Notes under the pieces: model-generated
What the model was told of the DNA's origin: nothing
Seen by the model: the letters and a program-made list of their open reading frames with translations, nothing else
Database searches by the model: none
Assembly (NCBI GenBank): GCA_025058055.1
Contig: JANXEU010000005.1
Span: 1-45,466, forward strand
DNA: 45,466 nt
Direction: 5' to 3'
From: Candidatus Calditenuaceae archaeon
Lineage (GTDB): Archaea > Thermoproteota > Nitrososphaeria_A > Caldarchaeales > Calditenuaceae
Translations under genes and position numbers: made by a program
Shown here: positions 7,965-14,588 of the stretch, piece by piece
Layout of the letters: each line of letters begins with the position of its first letter
Numbering within the stretch: position 1 is the stretch's first letter

Positions 7965-9367
7965 CGCGATGCAGCCTCCCTCAGGGCAGACCTAAGGGCG
8001 GAGAGCTTCGCCTCAGTCTCCGCGTACTCCCCTTCGGGTATCGAGTCCCACACGACGCCTGCGCCCGCCTGTATGAACGCGCGGTCGTCGCACCTGAACA
8101 GTGTCCTGATCGCGATGGCGAAGTCAACGCACCAGTTGAGGGAGACGTATCCAACCGCACCGGCGTAGGGACCTCTCGTTACCGGTTCGAGCTCGTCGAT
8201 GATCTCCATCGCTCTCAACTTAGGGGCACCCGACACGGTTCCGGCCGGAAAGACAGACACCAGGGCATCGAGCGCATCTCTGCCCCGCCTTAAAGACCCC
8301 TCGACTCTCGAGACTAGGTGCTTAACGTGGCTGTACTTCACCAGCCTCATCCGCTCAGCGACGTTCACGCTGCCCGGCGCGCAGACCCTACCGAGGTCGT
8401 TCCTCGCGAGATCGACGAGCATCACGTGCTCCGCGAGCTCCTTCTCGTCCGAGAGGAGCTGCATGTCCGAGAGCGAGTCTGAGTGTTGGTCCTCCAACCT
8501 CTTCCTGGTACCGGCGATGGGGAAGGTCGTGACTCTCTCGCCCTCCACGCGGACGAGCATCTCAGGACTAGACCCTACGAGCTCCACGTTTCCCAGCCTC
8601 AAGAGGTACATGTAGGGGGAGGGGTTGATCCTTCTCAGAGCTGTGTAAACACGCATCAGGTCACCGCTTATCCTCAGATCGACTCTCCTCGAGAGAACGA
8701 CTTGGAAGACGTCACCGCTGGAGATGTACTCCTTTCCACGTTCAACCGTCCTCACGAACTCCTCCTCGTCGAGCGAAGCCTCAACCTCAGCGTAATCGAA
8801 CTTCTCCTCAGCGGGGCCGGGCGTCGGCCTGGCCTCCTTAAGCGCCTCGTATAACTCAGATCTAGGGCCTCCGTGTCCGACGGAGCAGAGGTACGTCTCG
8901 TGGGTTCTGTGATCGTGAACGAGTATCGATCTGAAGATCCCGAACCTCATCGCGGGAAACCCAGTCCTAACATCATCCCGTCCCTCGAAGTCGAACCACA
9001 TTCGCGCAGCGTCATAGGAGATGAAGCCGATCGCACCGCCCGCGAGCCTGGGGGTTGTAGCTGCTGGCAGACCTCTGCCGATCACTGACCTCAGGTGGTC
9101 CAGCGGGTCTTCGCGCTCCTCGACGACCGAACCGTCGACGTAGAGCCTAGAGCACCTCATGTTCTCAGGAACTTCCAACACGGCCACTGGGTCGACGGCG
9201 AGGAAGCTGTACTCGGCCAGCGGCGAAGGGCCCTCGACTGACTCCAAGAAGACCACGTCATCGAACTTGGACCTGAGGGCTGCAACCAACGAAAGCAGGT
9301 CTATCCGTTCCTCGATCCGCTTGACTGCATAGGACGGATCACTTAAGTCCTGCCCAAAGACGACCAC
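7961..9367 (-). CDS. trpE: Anthranilate synthase component I
   Basis: TrpE converts chorismate and ammonia to anthranilate and sets flux into the pathway. The 468-residue protein has the N-terminal FLES element and EYSFLAVDP, which in characterised enzymes form part of the tryptophan feedback site. The C-terminal chorismate-binding domain shows FQVVLSRR, PSPYMYLL, GSSPEM, PIAGTRKR, VSGAPKLRAMEIIDELE, GAVGY and QAGAGVVWDS. It is the first gene of the trp operon. The start is GTG at 9367; a minus-strand TATA-like element centred near 9400 would give a leader of only about 8 bases. I see no attenuator-like leader peptide or Trp codon run upstream. Confidence 0.95.
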   Translation of the reverse strand: MVVFGQDLSDPSYAVKRIEERIDLLSLVAALRSKFDDVVFLESVEGPSPLAEYSFLAVDPVAVLEVPENMRCSRLYVDGSVVEEREDPLDHLRSVIGRGLPAATTPRLAGGAIGFISYDAARMWFDFEGRDDVRTGFPAMRFGIFRSILVHDHRTHETYLCSVGHGGPRSELYEALKEARPTPGPAEEKFDYAEVEASLDEEEFVRTVERGKEYISSGDVFQVVLSRRVDLRISGDLMRVYTALRRINPSPYMYLLRLGNVELVGSSPEMLVRVEGERVTTFPIAGTRKRLEDQHSDSLSDMQLLSDEKELAEHVMLVDLARNDLGRVCAPGSVNVAERMRLVKYSHVKHLVSRVEGSLRRGRDALDALVSVFPAGTVSGAPKLRAMEIIDELEPVTRGPYAGAVGYVSLNWCVDFAIAIRTLFRCDDRAFIQAGAGVVWDSIPEGEYAETEAKLSALRSALREAASR

Positions 9368-9395
9368 CGATCATTGCGGAGTTTCGCGTTTTCGG

Positions 9396-9404
9396 CCTTA
9401 TTTC
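9396..9404 (-). promoter_or_regulatory. Probable TATA element of the trp operon
   Basis: On the minus strand this reads GAAATAAGG, the most AT-rich spot upstream of trpE. Its centre lies about 33 bases before the GTG start, which predicts a very short 5' leader. The match to a box A consensus is modest. Nothing palindromic is obvious beside it. The divergent nuoD promoter lies about 135 bases away on the other strand. Confidence 0.4.
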
Positions 9405-9535
9405 AACGTTATCTCAGAGTCGCGCCTGCCCGCTTCAGGGCCTTCAGCTGAAGGCCGACATCCTCGCCATCCTGAGAAGGACGTTTGAAACGAGATGCTT
9501 TACGGCATCGGATCGAGATCGTTCCATGAACCTAC

Positions 9536-9542
9536 GTATATA
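9536..9542 (+). promoter_or_regulatory. TATA box of nuoD
   Basis: TATATA-type element (CGTATATAG context). Its centre is about 28 bases before the ATG at 9567, the spacing expected if transcription starts at or a base or two before the start codon. This favours 9567 over the in-frame upstream ATG at 9495, which would lie outside the transcript. Confidence 0.6.
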
Positions 9543-9566
9543 GAGGACGGCGCTCGTTCTGGTGCG

Positions 9567-10787
9567 ATGACCGTTGAATCGGAGGTCAAGGAGATAATTG
9601 TCCTCGAGGGCGGGGAGGGCCTCGTCTTCTCTTACGGACCTCAGCACCCAGGAACTGGACACTTCAGGATGATCGTCAGGGTCATAGGCGACACGGTTAT
9701 CGAGCTCGACCCTGACCCGGGTTTCGTCCACAGGGGAGAAGAGAAGATGTGCGAGTACAAGACTTGGATAACCAACATCCCGCACCTCGAGAGGCCGGCG
9801 ATACTCGACGCGGCTGGCATGTTATACCCGTATTGCCTTGCTGTCGAGCGGCTGATGGGTGTAGAGCCTCCCGAACGGGCCAAGTACATCAGGCCTCTGG
9901 TTGCGGAGCTCAACCGAATAGGGTCCCACTTCTACTACTTCGCCCTCTACGGCGTGTTCCTCGGCCTAACCACTCCTTTCCTCTGGTGCTTCGGCGACCG
10001 TGAGTTCGTGGTTGACCTAGTTCAGTTCATCGGAGGCCAGAGGATCACCCACTCCTACCTCGAGCCCGGAGGCGTGAGGAACGACGTCCCGAAGAAGGTC
10101 CCGACAGAGCTGGTGCAGAGGTTCAGGGCCTGGTACAGGGACGCAACGGGCAGGTCTCCCAAGGAGGGCGAGCTTTCCGACGACTTCCCGAAGTACGTCC
10201 TCAGAGTGATGGACTTCATGGAGTCACGGCTCGAGAACTACAAGGACCTGATCTTGGAGAACGCGATCTTCATCGACAGGACGAGGGGAGTCGGCGTCCT
10301 GACGAGGGAGATGGCCGCGGAGCTCGGCGCCGTCGGAGTCAGCCTCAGGGCCTCCGGGTTCAGGAGGGACGTGCGGGTCGACGAGCCCTACGACGCCTAC
10401 CCCAAGTTCAAGTTCGAGGTTCCCGTGAGGACCGAGGGCGACTCTTACGCGAGGGCTTGGGTCGCCTACGAGGAGATGCTCCAGAGCGTTCAGATCATCC
10501 GTCAAGCGGTCGAGATGATGCCAGAGGGCCCCGTGAAGAATAAGCAGCACCCGATCAACCTGAGAGTTCCGGCAGGAGAGGCGGTCGCGAGGGTCGAGGC
10601 AGCTCACGGCGAGATGACCTACTACGTCAGGTCCGACGCTGCAGACAGGCCCTACAGGGTCAGGATCATGACGCCCTCGTTCAGGAATCTGCTGCTCGTA
10701 CCGTACCTCGCGAAAGGGAGGAGGATAGCGGACATTCCGGTGATCTACTGGAGCCACAACATGTGGCCGGTCGAGTGGGACAGGTAG
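9567..10787 (+). CDS. nuoD: NADH dehydrogenase-like complex I, 49 kDa subunit (NuoD type)
   Basis: This is the quinone-site subunit of the membrane-linked complex I family. The 406-residue protein begins with GPQHPGTGHFRM, a variant of the HPxTHG quinone-site loop that I associate with Thaumarchaeota-type NuoD. It continues with DPDPGFVHRGEEKM, NIPHLERP and ELNRIGSHFYYFALYG. The C-terminal region has MTPSFRNL, and the protein ends near SHNMWPVEWDR. No other nuo gene is adjacent: trpE diverges on the left and cgi121 converges on the right. The rest of the complex must lie elsewhere, or this is a second copy. Group 4 NiFe-hydrogenase subunits are related, but the cysteine pairs that bind nickel are absent. 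Confidence 0.88.
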   Translation: MTVESEVKEIIVLEGGEGLVFSYGPQHPGTGHFRMIVRVIGDTVIELDPDPGFVHRGEEKMCEYKTWITNIPHLERPAILDAAGMLYPYCLAVERLMGVEPPERAKYIRPLVAELNRIGSHFYYFALYGVFLGLTTPFLWCFGDREFVVDLVQFIGGQRITHSYLEPGGVRNDVPKKVPTELVQRFRAWYRDATGRSPKEGELSDDFPKYVLRVMDFMESRLENYKDLILENAIFIDRTRGVGVLTREMAAELGAVGVSLRASGFRRDVRVDEPYDAYPKFKFEVPVRTEGDSYARAWVAYEEMLQSVQIIRQAVEMMPEGPVKNKQHPINLRVPAGEAVARVEAAHGEMTYYVRSDAADRPYRVRIMTPSFRNLLLVPYLAKGRRIADIPVIYWSHNMWPVEWDR

Positions 10788-10789
10788 GC

Positions 10790-11359
10790 TCAGATCCTCA
10801 GCGTGACCATCTCCTCCAAAAGCAGAAGTTCCTCCCTATCCACGCCCTCCGATTTCGGAATGCATGCGAGCCTCCTGGTGTCTATGCCGTATCGAGCCAA
10901 AAGTTCTACCGACCTCGCTTTGAAGGTGAGATCTGGTGCCAGTTCTCCTCGCAGGGCCCTTGCAACGGCACCTAGTCCCTCCTCGGGGTTGGCACCGCCC
11001 TCCGCTACGACCAGCACACCCACCTCAGTCATCCTCTCCCTCACTCCAGCTCTCCTTAGTGCCTGCTCTATCTGCGTCGAGCAAGCCAGGTACCTGAGGA
11101 CCTCAACTTCAACCCTCTTTGCTCGATTGGTCCCCGTGAGGAAGGAGTCGATCGCTAAGATGAACGCAAGTGAGATCTGCCTCTCCGAAGACGCAGCCCC
11201 GGGATCGTAGAGCTGGACCGAGAAAACCGCCGGCAGACTCAGGTTCGACAGCGCACCCACCGGGTCCTCGACTCCAGACCTGATGCCGCAGGCGACCATC
11301 CTATAACCGCCGTAGGTCTCCGAGATCAACGGTCTCCTTCGCCTTTTGGAGCTTTTCAC
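10790..11359 (-). CDS. cgi121: KEOPS complex subunit Cgi121
   Basis: Cgi121 binds the Bud32 kinase in the KEOPS complex and helps present tRNA for the t6A37 modification made by Kae1 from threonylcarbamoyl-AMP. The 189-residue protein carries family features: VQLYDP, then AFILAIDSFLTGTNRAKRVEVEVLRYLACSTQIEQAL with the invariant NRA and RYLA.T.QI elements, followed by VLVVAE. The N-terminal 40 residues are weakly conserved; the GTG at 11359 is set about 28 bases from an AT-rich core promoter. Sua5, which makes the KEOPS substrate, is also in this window (31799-32914). Confidence 0.8.
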   Translation of the reverse strand: MKSSKRRRRPLISETYGGYRMVACGIRSGVEDPVGALSNLSLPAVFSVQLYDPGAASSERQISLAFILAIDSFLTGTNRAKRVEVEVLRYLACSTQIEQALRRAGVRERMTEVGVLVVAEGGANPEEGLGAVARALRGELAPDLTFKARSVELLARYGIDTRRLACIPKSEGVDREELLLLEEMVTLRI

Positions 11360-11378
11360 CGTTTCTCGCGTAGGCCTT

Positions 11379-11390
11379 TTTAGCTAAATA
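11379..11390. promoter_or_regulatory. AT-rich core promoter between cgi121 and the VOC gene, possibly shared
   Basis: The segment contains the perfect palindrome TTTAGCTAAA followed by TA. On the plus strand TAAATAAC is centred about 27 bases before the GTG at 11415. On the minus strand TTATTTAG is centred about 29 bases before the GTG at 11359. Only 55 bases separate the two start codons, so both promoters must overlap here. Confidence 0.5.
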
Positions 11391-11414
11391 ACCACGACTC
11401 GCGTCAGAGGCTTA

Positions 11415-12488
11415 GTGAGCACATCGGCGGTTAGGGGACTTCACCACGTCACCTTGGTCACAGGCAACTATCAAGTGAACTCCACCTTCTACGTGGACGT
11501 GCTGGGCCTCAGAAGGGTCAAGCTCTCCGTGAATCAGGACGACGTCTATCACAGGCATGCGTTCTACGCCAATCCGAACGCAACAGTTGGAAGCACGATC
11601 ACCTTCTTCGAGTGGCCGCACCTTCCCCAGGGGTATCCCGGTCTTGGGTCTCCGCATCACGTTGCCTATCGCGTCAAGTCCGTCGAATGCTTGGGGTTGT
11701 GGTACTGGTGGCTCAGAGGAAGATCCGTACCCGCGGTCGGCCCCTTTGAGAGGTTCTATGGGTTCTCGATCTACGTACGCGACCCAGATGGAGCAATTGT
11801 GGAGATCGTCGCGCCGAAGGAGGACATGACCGTGGACTACGTGAGAGACCTCCTGAGCAAAAGGGTTGAGGTCGATCACCTGAGAGAGGAGATGAAGCTG
11901 ATGACCTTCGACCATGCGACCCTGATCGGTCTCGATGCCGACTTGGTCTCCCGGTTCTACGAGAAGTTCCTCGGCGTTTCAAAGTGGGCTGGAGTTCGCG
12001 ACGACATGGGAAAGGCCTACCTCGTCGCCGAGGACGAGGACAACAACACGTACCTTCACTACATGCTGTTCGTTGACGCTGAATACGGCTCAATCGGTAC
12101 TGGCGCCATCCATCACGTGGCCTTCGCGGTCAACGACGAACAAGATCAGAGGACGATCATGAGACGCCTCAACTCGGCCCGCGTGCCCAATTCCGGTGTC
12201 GTAGACAGGTTCTGGTTCAGGTCGCTCTACTTCAGGGATCCCGACGGAAACCTGCTGGAGGTCGCAACGTTAGGGCCCGGCTACACGGTCGACGAACCTC
12301 CCGAGCTGTTGGGTACTAGGCTGGTGCTACCGCCTTGGTTGGAGTCAAGAAGGACCGCGATCGAAGGCGCGCTAGCAGAGCTCGACTCGACCAATCCGGC
12401 CAGGTGGCCTCCGAATTTCCCTGCCTTGCCTGAGGACCCAGAGGTCTACCCCCTGTTCCCTCCCCGATCGAATACGCTTAATACATGA
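11415..12488 (+). CDS. Two-domain VOC (glyoxalase/extradiol dioxygenase fold) protein, MhqO-like ring-cleaving dioxygenase candidate
   Basis: The 357-residue protein has two VOC modules. Module 1 runs from GLHHVTLVTGN (His11) to RDPDGAIVEIV. Module 2 runs from FDHATLIG through GAIHHVAFAVND to RDPDGNLLEVATLGPGY. The His...His...Glu pattern matches the metal site of the family, and the GLHHVTLVTGN opening resembles MhqO/hydroquinone dioxygenase proteins. The usual reaction is Fe(II)- or Mn(II)-dependent cleavage of an aromatic ring, but VOC proteins vary widely and the substrate is unknown. Start is GTG at 11415, placed by the TATA element. The stop overlaps the next gene by 4 bases (ATGA), so it is co-translated with the PAC2 protein. 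Confidence 0.75.
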   Translation: MSTSAVRGLHHVTLVTGNYQVNSTFYVDVLGLRRVKLSVNQDDVYHRHAFYANPNATVGSTITFFEWPHLPQGYPGLGSPHHVAYRVKSVECLGLWYWWLRGRSVPAVGPFERFYGFSIYVRDPDGAIVEIVAPKEDMTVDYVRDLLSKRVEVDHLREEMKLMTFDHATLIGLDADLVSRFYEKFLGVSKWAGVRDDMGKAYLVAEDEDNNTYLHYMLFVDAEYGSIGTGAIHHVAFAVNDEQDQRTIMRRLNSARVPNSGVVDRFWFRSLYFRDPDGNLLEVATLGPGYTVDEPPELLGTRLVLPPWLESRRTAIEGALAELDSTNPARWPPNFPALPEDPEVYPLFPPRSNTLNT

Positions 12489-13261
12489 GAGGCATTCGAG
12501 AACACGTGTCTCTGAGACTGACCGGCAGGGCCGCCGAGGGCACTCCGACGATCGTGGGGTTACCGGATGTCGGGCTCGTGGGTACCATCGCTACCTCCTA
12601 CATTGTCGCCAAATCTGACTCGAGCTTGCTCGGAAGCATCGATCTGGAAGGGGCACCGCCGGTGGTCGTGGTACAAGAGGGTATGATATTGGAACCCATA
12701 AGGCTCTACAGGATCGACGTCGCAGGCAAGCCTGCCTTTTCGCTCGTGTACTCTGACATCCCGATCTTCCCGCAGCTCATCTGGTCTACTGCGAGAGGGA
12801 TAGTGGACTTCGCCGTTAGGATCTCATCGGAGCTGATCGTCTCTGTTGGAGGTGTACCGGAGCCCAACAGGCTCGAGGTCGATAGGCCGCGCGTCTTCGT
12901 CCTTTCGAACGACAAACAGTTTGCCGAGGACATCGCAAGGAAGGGCGAGGCCGAGTCCTTCGAGACTGGTTTCATAACGGGGCACAACGCGGCCCTTATC
13001 AAACTCGGTGCCGAACGGGGTTTGAAGGTGCTTCTGGTACTAGCACAGGCCCACCTCCAATATCCAGACCCTGGCGCATCAGCGGAGATACTCATGTTCA
13101 TCAACAGGGTATTCAAGACTCAATACGACGTCCAGCCCCTGATAGAGCAGGCCGATTCCATCCGGCTCCAGTTGAGGGACCTCATGAGAAGAACAGCGAT
13201 GAGCATGTCCAAGATCCCCAAGGGTCTCGAACTCGAAGCACCGCCGGGATATATCAGGTGA
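12485..13261 (+). CDS. PAC2 family protein (archaeal proteasome assembly chaperone-like)
   Basis: The 258-residue protein has the PAC2 pattern: IVGLPDVGLVGTIATSYIV near the N-terminus, then LEGAPPVVVVQEGM, a SVGGVPEP strand-loop, and a glycine-rich TGHNAALIKLGAERGLKVLLVLAQAH leading to YPDPGASAEIL and a helical tail. Eukaryotic PAC2 helps assemble the 20S proteasome. Archaeal homologues (PbaA-type) form complexes of uncertain role, so assembly chaperone is a family-based label only. No proteasome gene is nearby; translational coupling to a VOC dioxygenase is unusual. The 3' end overlaps the convergent DUF1648 gene by 8 bases. Confidence 0.82.
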   Translation: MRGIREHVSLRLTGRAAEGTPTIVGLPDVGLVGTIATSYIVAKSDSSLLGSIDLEGAPPVVVVQEGMILEPIRLYRIDVAGKPAFSLVYSDIPIFPQLIWSTARGIVDFAVRISSELIVSVGGVPEPNRLEVDRPRVFVLSNDKQFAEDIARKGEAESFETGFITGHNAALIKLGAERGLKVLLVLAQAHLQYPDPGASAEILMFINRVFKTQYDVQPLIEQADSIRLQLRDLMRRTAMSMSKIPKGLELEAPPGYIR

Positions 13262-13748
13262 CGAGCAGTCTCAATTCATGATATATTTTTCTATAGTATA
13301 ATATCATGAGGAGAATTATCGAAAATGTTGGAACTATAACCAACGATAGAACGTGGATCGCAGGAAAGATTTCAGTCTTAGCGGACTCTATAATGAGGTG
13401 GGTCAGAGAAAGGAAAAATGCTACGTTCAGGAACAACGCCAGCGCGGGCAATGGCATGAAGACCCTGTCGACGTAAAACCTTCTACGCTCGGAAGGAAGT
13501 CGCCCCATAAGAAGCGCCAAAGCAGGGAGGTTGATTAGGTAAGGATAACGCTCGACTACAGTATGGCGATTGATCGAGATCACCGAGATGAGCACCGTTA
13601 TGGAGGACATGATCGCGATGAGGAGCAGGAGAACTGTCAGTAGCTCCGTCTTAGGTGCGTATTGCGTCGGTCTGCCTGCGAAGTCGAAGTCGATCGCAAC
13701 GATCTCAGGGAGGGACCCGTAACTGAGAAGGGCGTAAGCCGCTACCAA
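13254..13748 (-). CDS. SdpI-like/DUF1648 membrane protein, start uncertain
   Basis: The 164-residue hydrophobic protein has about four membrane segments. The stretch SLPEIVAIDFDFAGRPTQYAPK matches the DUF1648 motif found between the first two membrane helices of SdpI-type proteins. The TTG at 13748 is the only usable start, but it cuts into the first membrane helix. The same frame stays open upstream to a TGA at 13812-13814 and encodes 21 more residues (FINVLAIANPVVSA and so on) that would complete that helix, yet that stretch holds no ATG, GTG or TTG. A GTG at 13815 is one base out of frame. A frameshift, a sequence error or a non-standard start is possible. It lies just downstream of a winged-helix gene on the same strand. 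Confidence 0.65.
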   Translation of the reverse strand: MVAAYALLSYGSLPEIVAIDFDFAGRPTQYAPKTELLTVLLLLIAIMSSITVLISVISINRHTVVERYPYLINLPALALLMGRLPSERRRFYVDRVFMPLPALALFLNVAFFLSLTHLIIESAKTEIFPAIHVLSLVIVPTFSIILLMILYYRKIYHELRLLVT

Positions 13749-13818
13749 AGCAGAAACGACAGGGTTCGCGATCGCTAGAACGTTGATGAACTTGCTTGCG
13801 TCCGAGGTCTCTCACCTG

Positions 13819-14295
13819 TCACATGGGCTTCTGCGAGGTCAGGGCCGCAACCCTCTCAGTCCCGAAGCGGCTTAACCTATAAGTCCCTTCAGGATCCCGA
13901 ACCAGAAGACCGTCCTTGGCAAGCTCGGCGAGTCTGGCGACGACGCTCCCGTAGTTCACTGGAAATCCGTCGTTCCTGAGGAACTCGTAAACCTCGATAG
14001 GCTTCATCGCTCGCCTTCCCTTCAGCTCCCACGCGTAGTACGCGAGCAATATCTGATCCTTGAGTGGAAGGTCTCGCGCCAACCTGCTCACGTGAGGCAC
14101 CTCGCCGGTCAGGTCCAGCCAGCCCTCGAGGTCCGCAACCGTCACCGCAGCGGCCCTCTTTCTGATGCCCTCAAGCGCTTCGAGAACCGCTTTGTGCACA
14201 TCCCCGAGCCTCTCGGCGGTCAGCTCGGCCACGTCCTCGACCTCTACCTCATACGAGATCTCCCTCTGTACGGGTATCCTAACCCTAACTTTCAT
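13819..14295 (-). CDS. Winged-helix protein, probable transcriptional regulator
   Basis: I do not recognise the family of this 158-residue protein. Residues 1-75 begin with an acidic beta-like stretch (KVRVRIPVQREISYEVEVEDV) and a helix. Residues about 78-150 look like a winged helix: PLKDQILLAYYAWEL, then MKPIEVYEFLRND, NYGSVVARLAELAKDGLL as recognition helix, and a DPEGTYRLSRFG wing. No membrane segment or cysteine is present. The ATG at 14295 lies about 30 bases from a TATA-like element (14322-14331). A palindrome (14336-14351) sits just upstream of that element, where a regulator could act. The DUF1648 gene follows within 8 bases of its stop, so the two are probably one transcript. Confidence 0.6.
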   Translation of the reverse strand: MKVRVRIPVQREISYEVEVEDVAELTAERLGDVHKAVLEALEGIRKRAAAVTVADLEGWLDLTGEVPHVSRLARDLPLKDQILLAYYAWELKGRRAMKPIEVYEFLRNDGFPVNYGSVVARLAELAKDGLLVRDPEGTYRLSRFGTERVAALTSQKPM

Positions 14296-14321
14296 ACGAC
14301 TTTACACCTACTGAACTACAA

Positions 14322-14351
14322 AATAAATGGCTAATACGCTTTAACAAGCGT
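14322..14351 (-). promoter_or_regulatory. Promoter of the winged-helix/DUF1648 unit with adjacent palindrome
   Basis: On the minus strand CATTTATTTTG (14322-14331) is a good TATA-like element about 30 bases before the ATG at 14295. Immediately upstream of it, 14336-14351 is a perfect inverted repeat, ACGCTT-taac-AAGCGT, overlapping the place where TFB would contact DNA. This is a plausible operator, possibly for the encoded winged-helix protein itself. Confidence 0.45.
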
Positions 14352-14353
14352 CA

Positions 14354-14402
14354 CCACCTTGGCGAGATAGAGCCTCCGTCGGCTATCGTAGGACAGAGGT
14401 GG
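14354..14402. repeat. Two-tier inverted repeat between divergent promoters
   Basis: An outer arm CCACCT (14354-14359) pairs with AGGTGG (14397-14402). Inside it GATAG-a-GCC (14366-14374) pairs with GGCTATC (14381-14387) around the loop TCCGTC. The element lies outside the transcripts predicted for both neighbouring genes, so it is either a protein-binding site or part of a separate small RNA. Confidence 0.4.
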
Positions 14403-14426
14403 ACTGGAACCTGACTCTTGCTCGGA

Positions 14427-14434
14427 TTTATTAT
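14427..14434 (+). promoter_or_regulatory. TATA box of the 45-residue protein gene
   Basis: TTTATTAT-type element. Its centre is about 21-24 bases upstream of the ATG at 14451, so transcription would start at or very near the start codon. It is the main reason to accept the very short ORF as a gene. Confidence 0.5.
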
Positions 14435-14450
14435 CAGGGGCCGTATCTAA

Positions 14451-14588
14451 ATGAGCGTGGCGGCCGAGTCTGAGCTGAGAAGGGAGGTCGAAAGGTTGAT
14501 GGCTGAGACTAAGAAGTCGATCGAGGAGTTCAAGGCCAAGCTCCGGGAGGAGGCTAGGTCCATCGGCAAAAAGGCCCTCGGGCGCTAA
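14451..14588 (+). CDS. Small helical charged protein (45 residues)
   Basis: I do not recognise this protein. It has 45 residues, nearly all Glu, Lys, Arg, Ala and Leu/Ile, with no Pro and only two Gly near the C-terminus. Leucine and isoleucine spacing (RREVERLMAETKKSIEEFKA) suggests one amphipathic or coiled-coil helix. The codons look like those of its neighbours. A TATA box stands at leaderless distance and the ORF ends just before the convergent hydrolase gene, overlapping its stop by 4 bases. It could be a subunit of a larger complex or a nucleoid-associated peptide; nothing in the sequence decides this. Confidence 0.5.
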   Translation: MSVAAESELRREVERLMAETKKSIEEFKAKLREEARSIGKKALGR

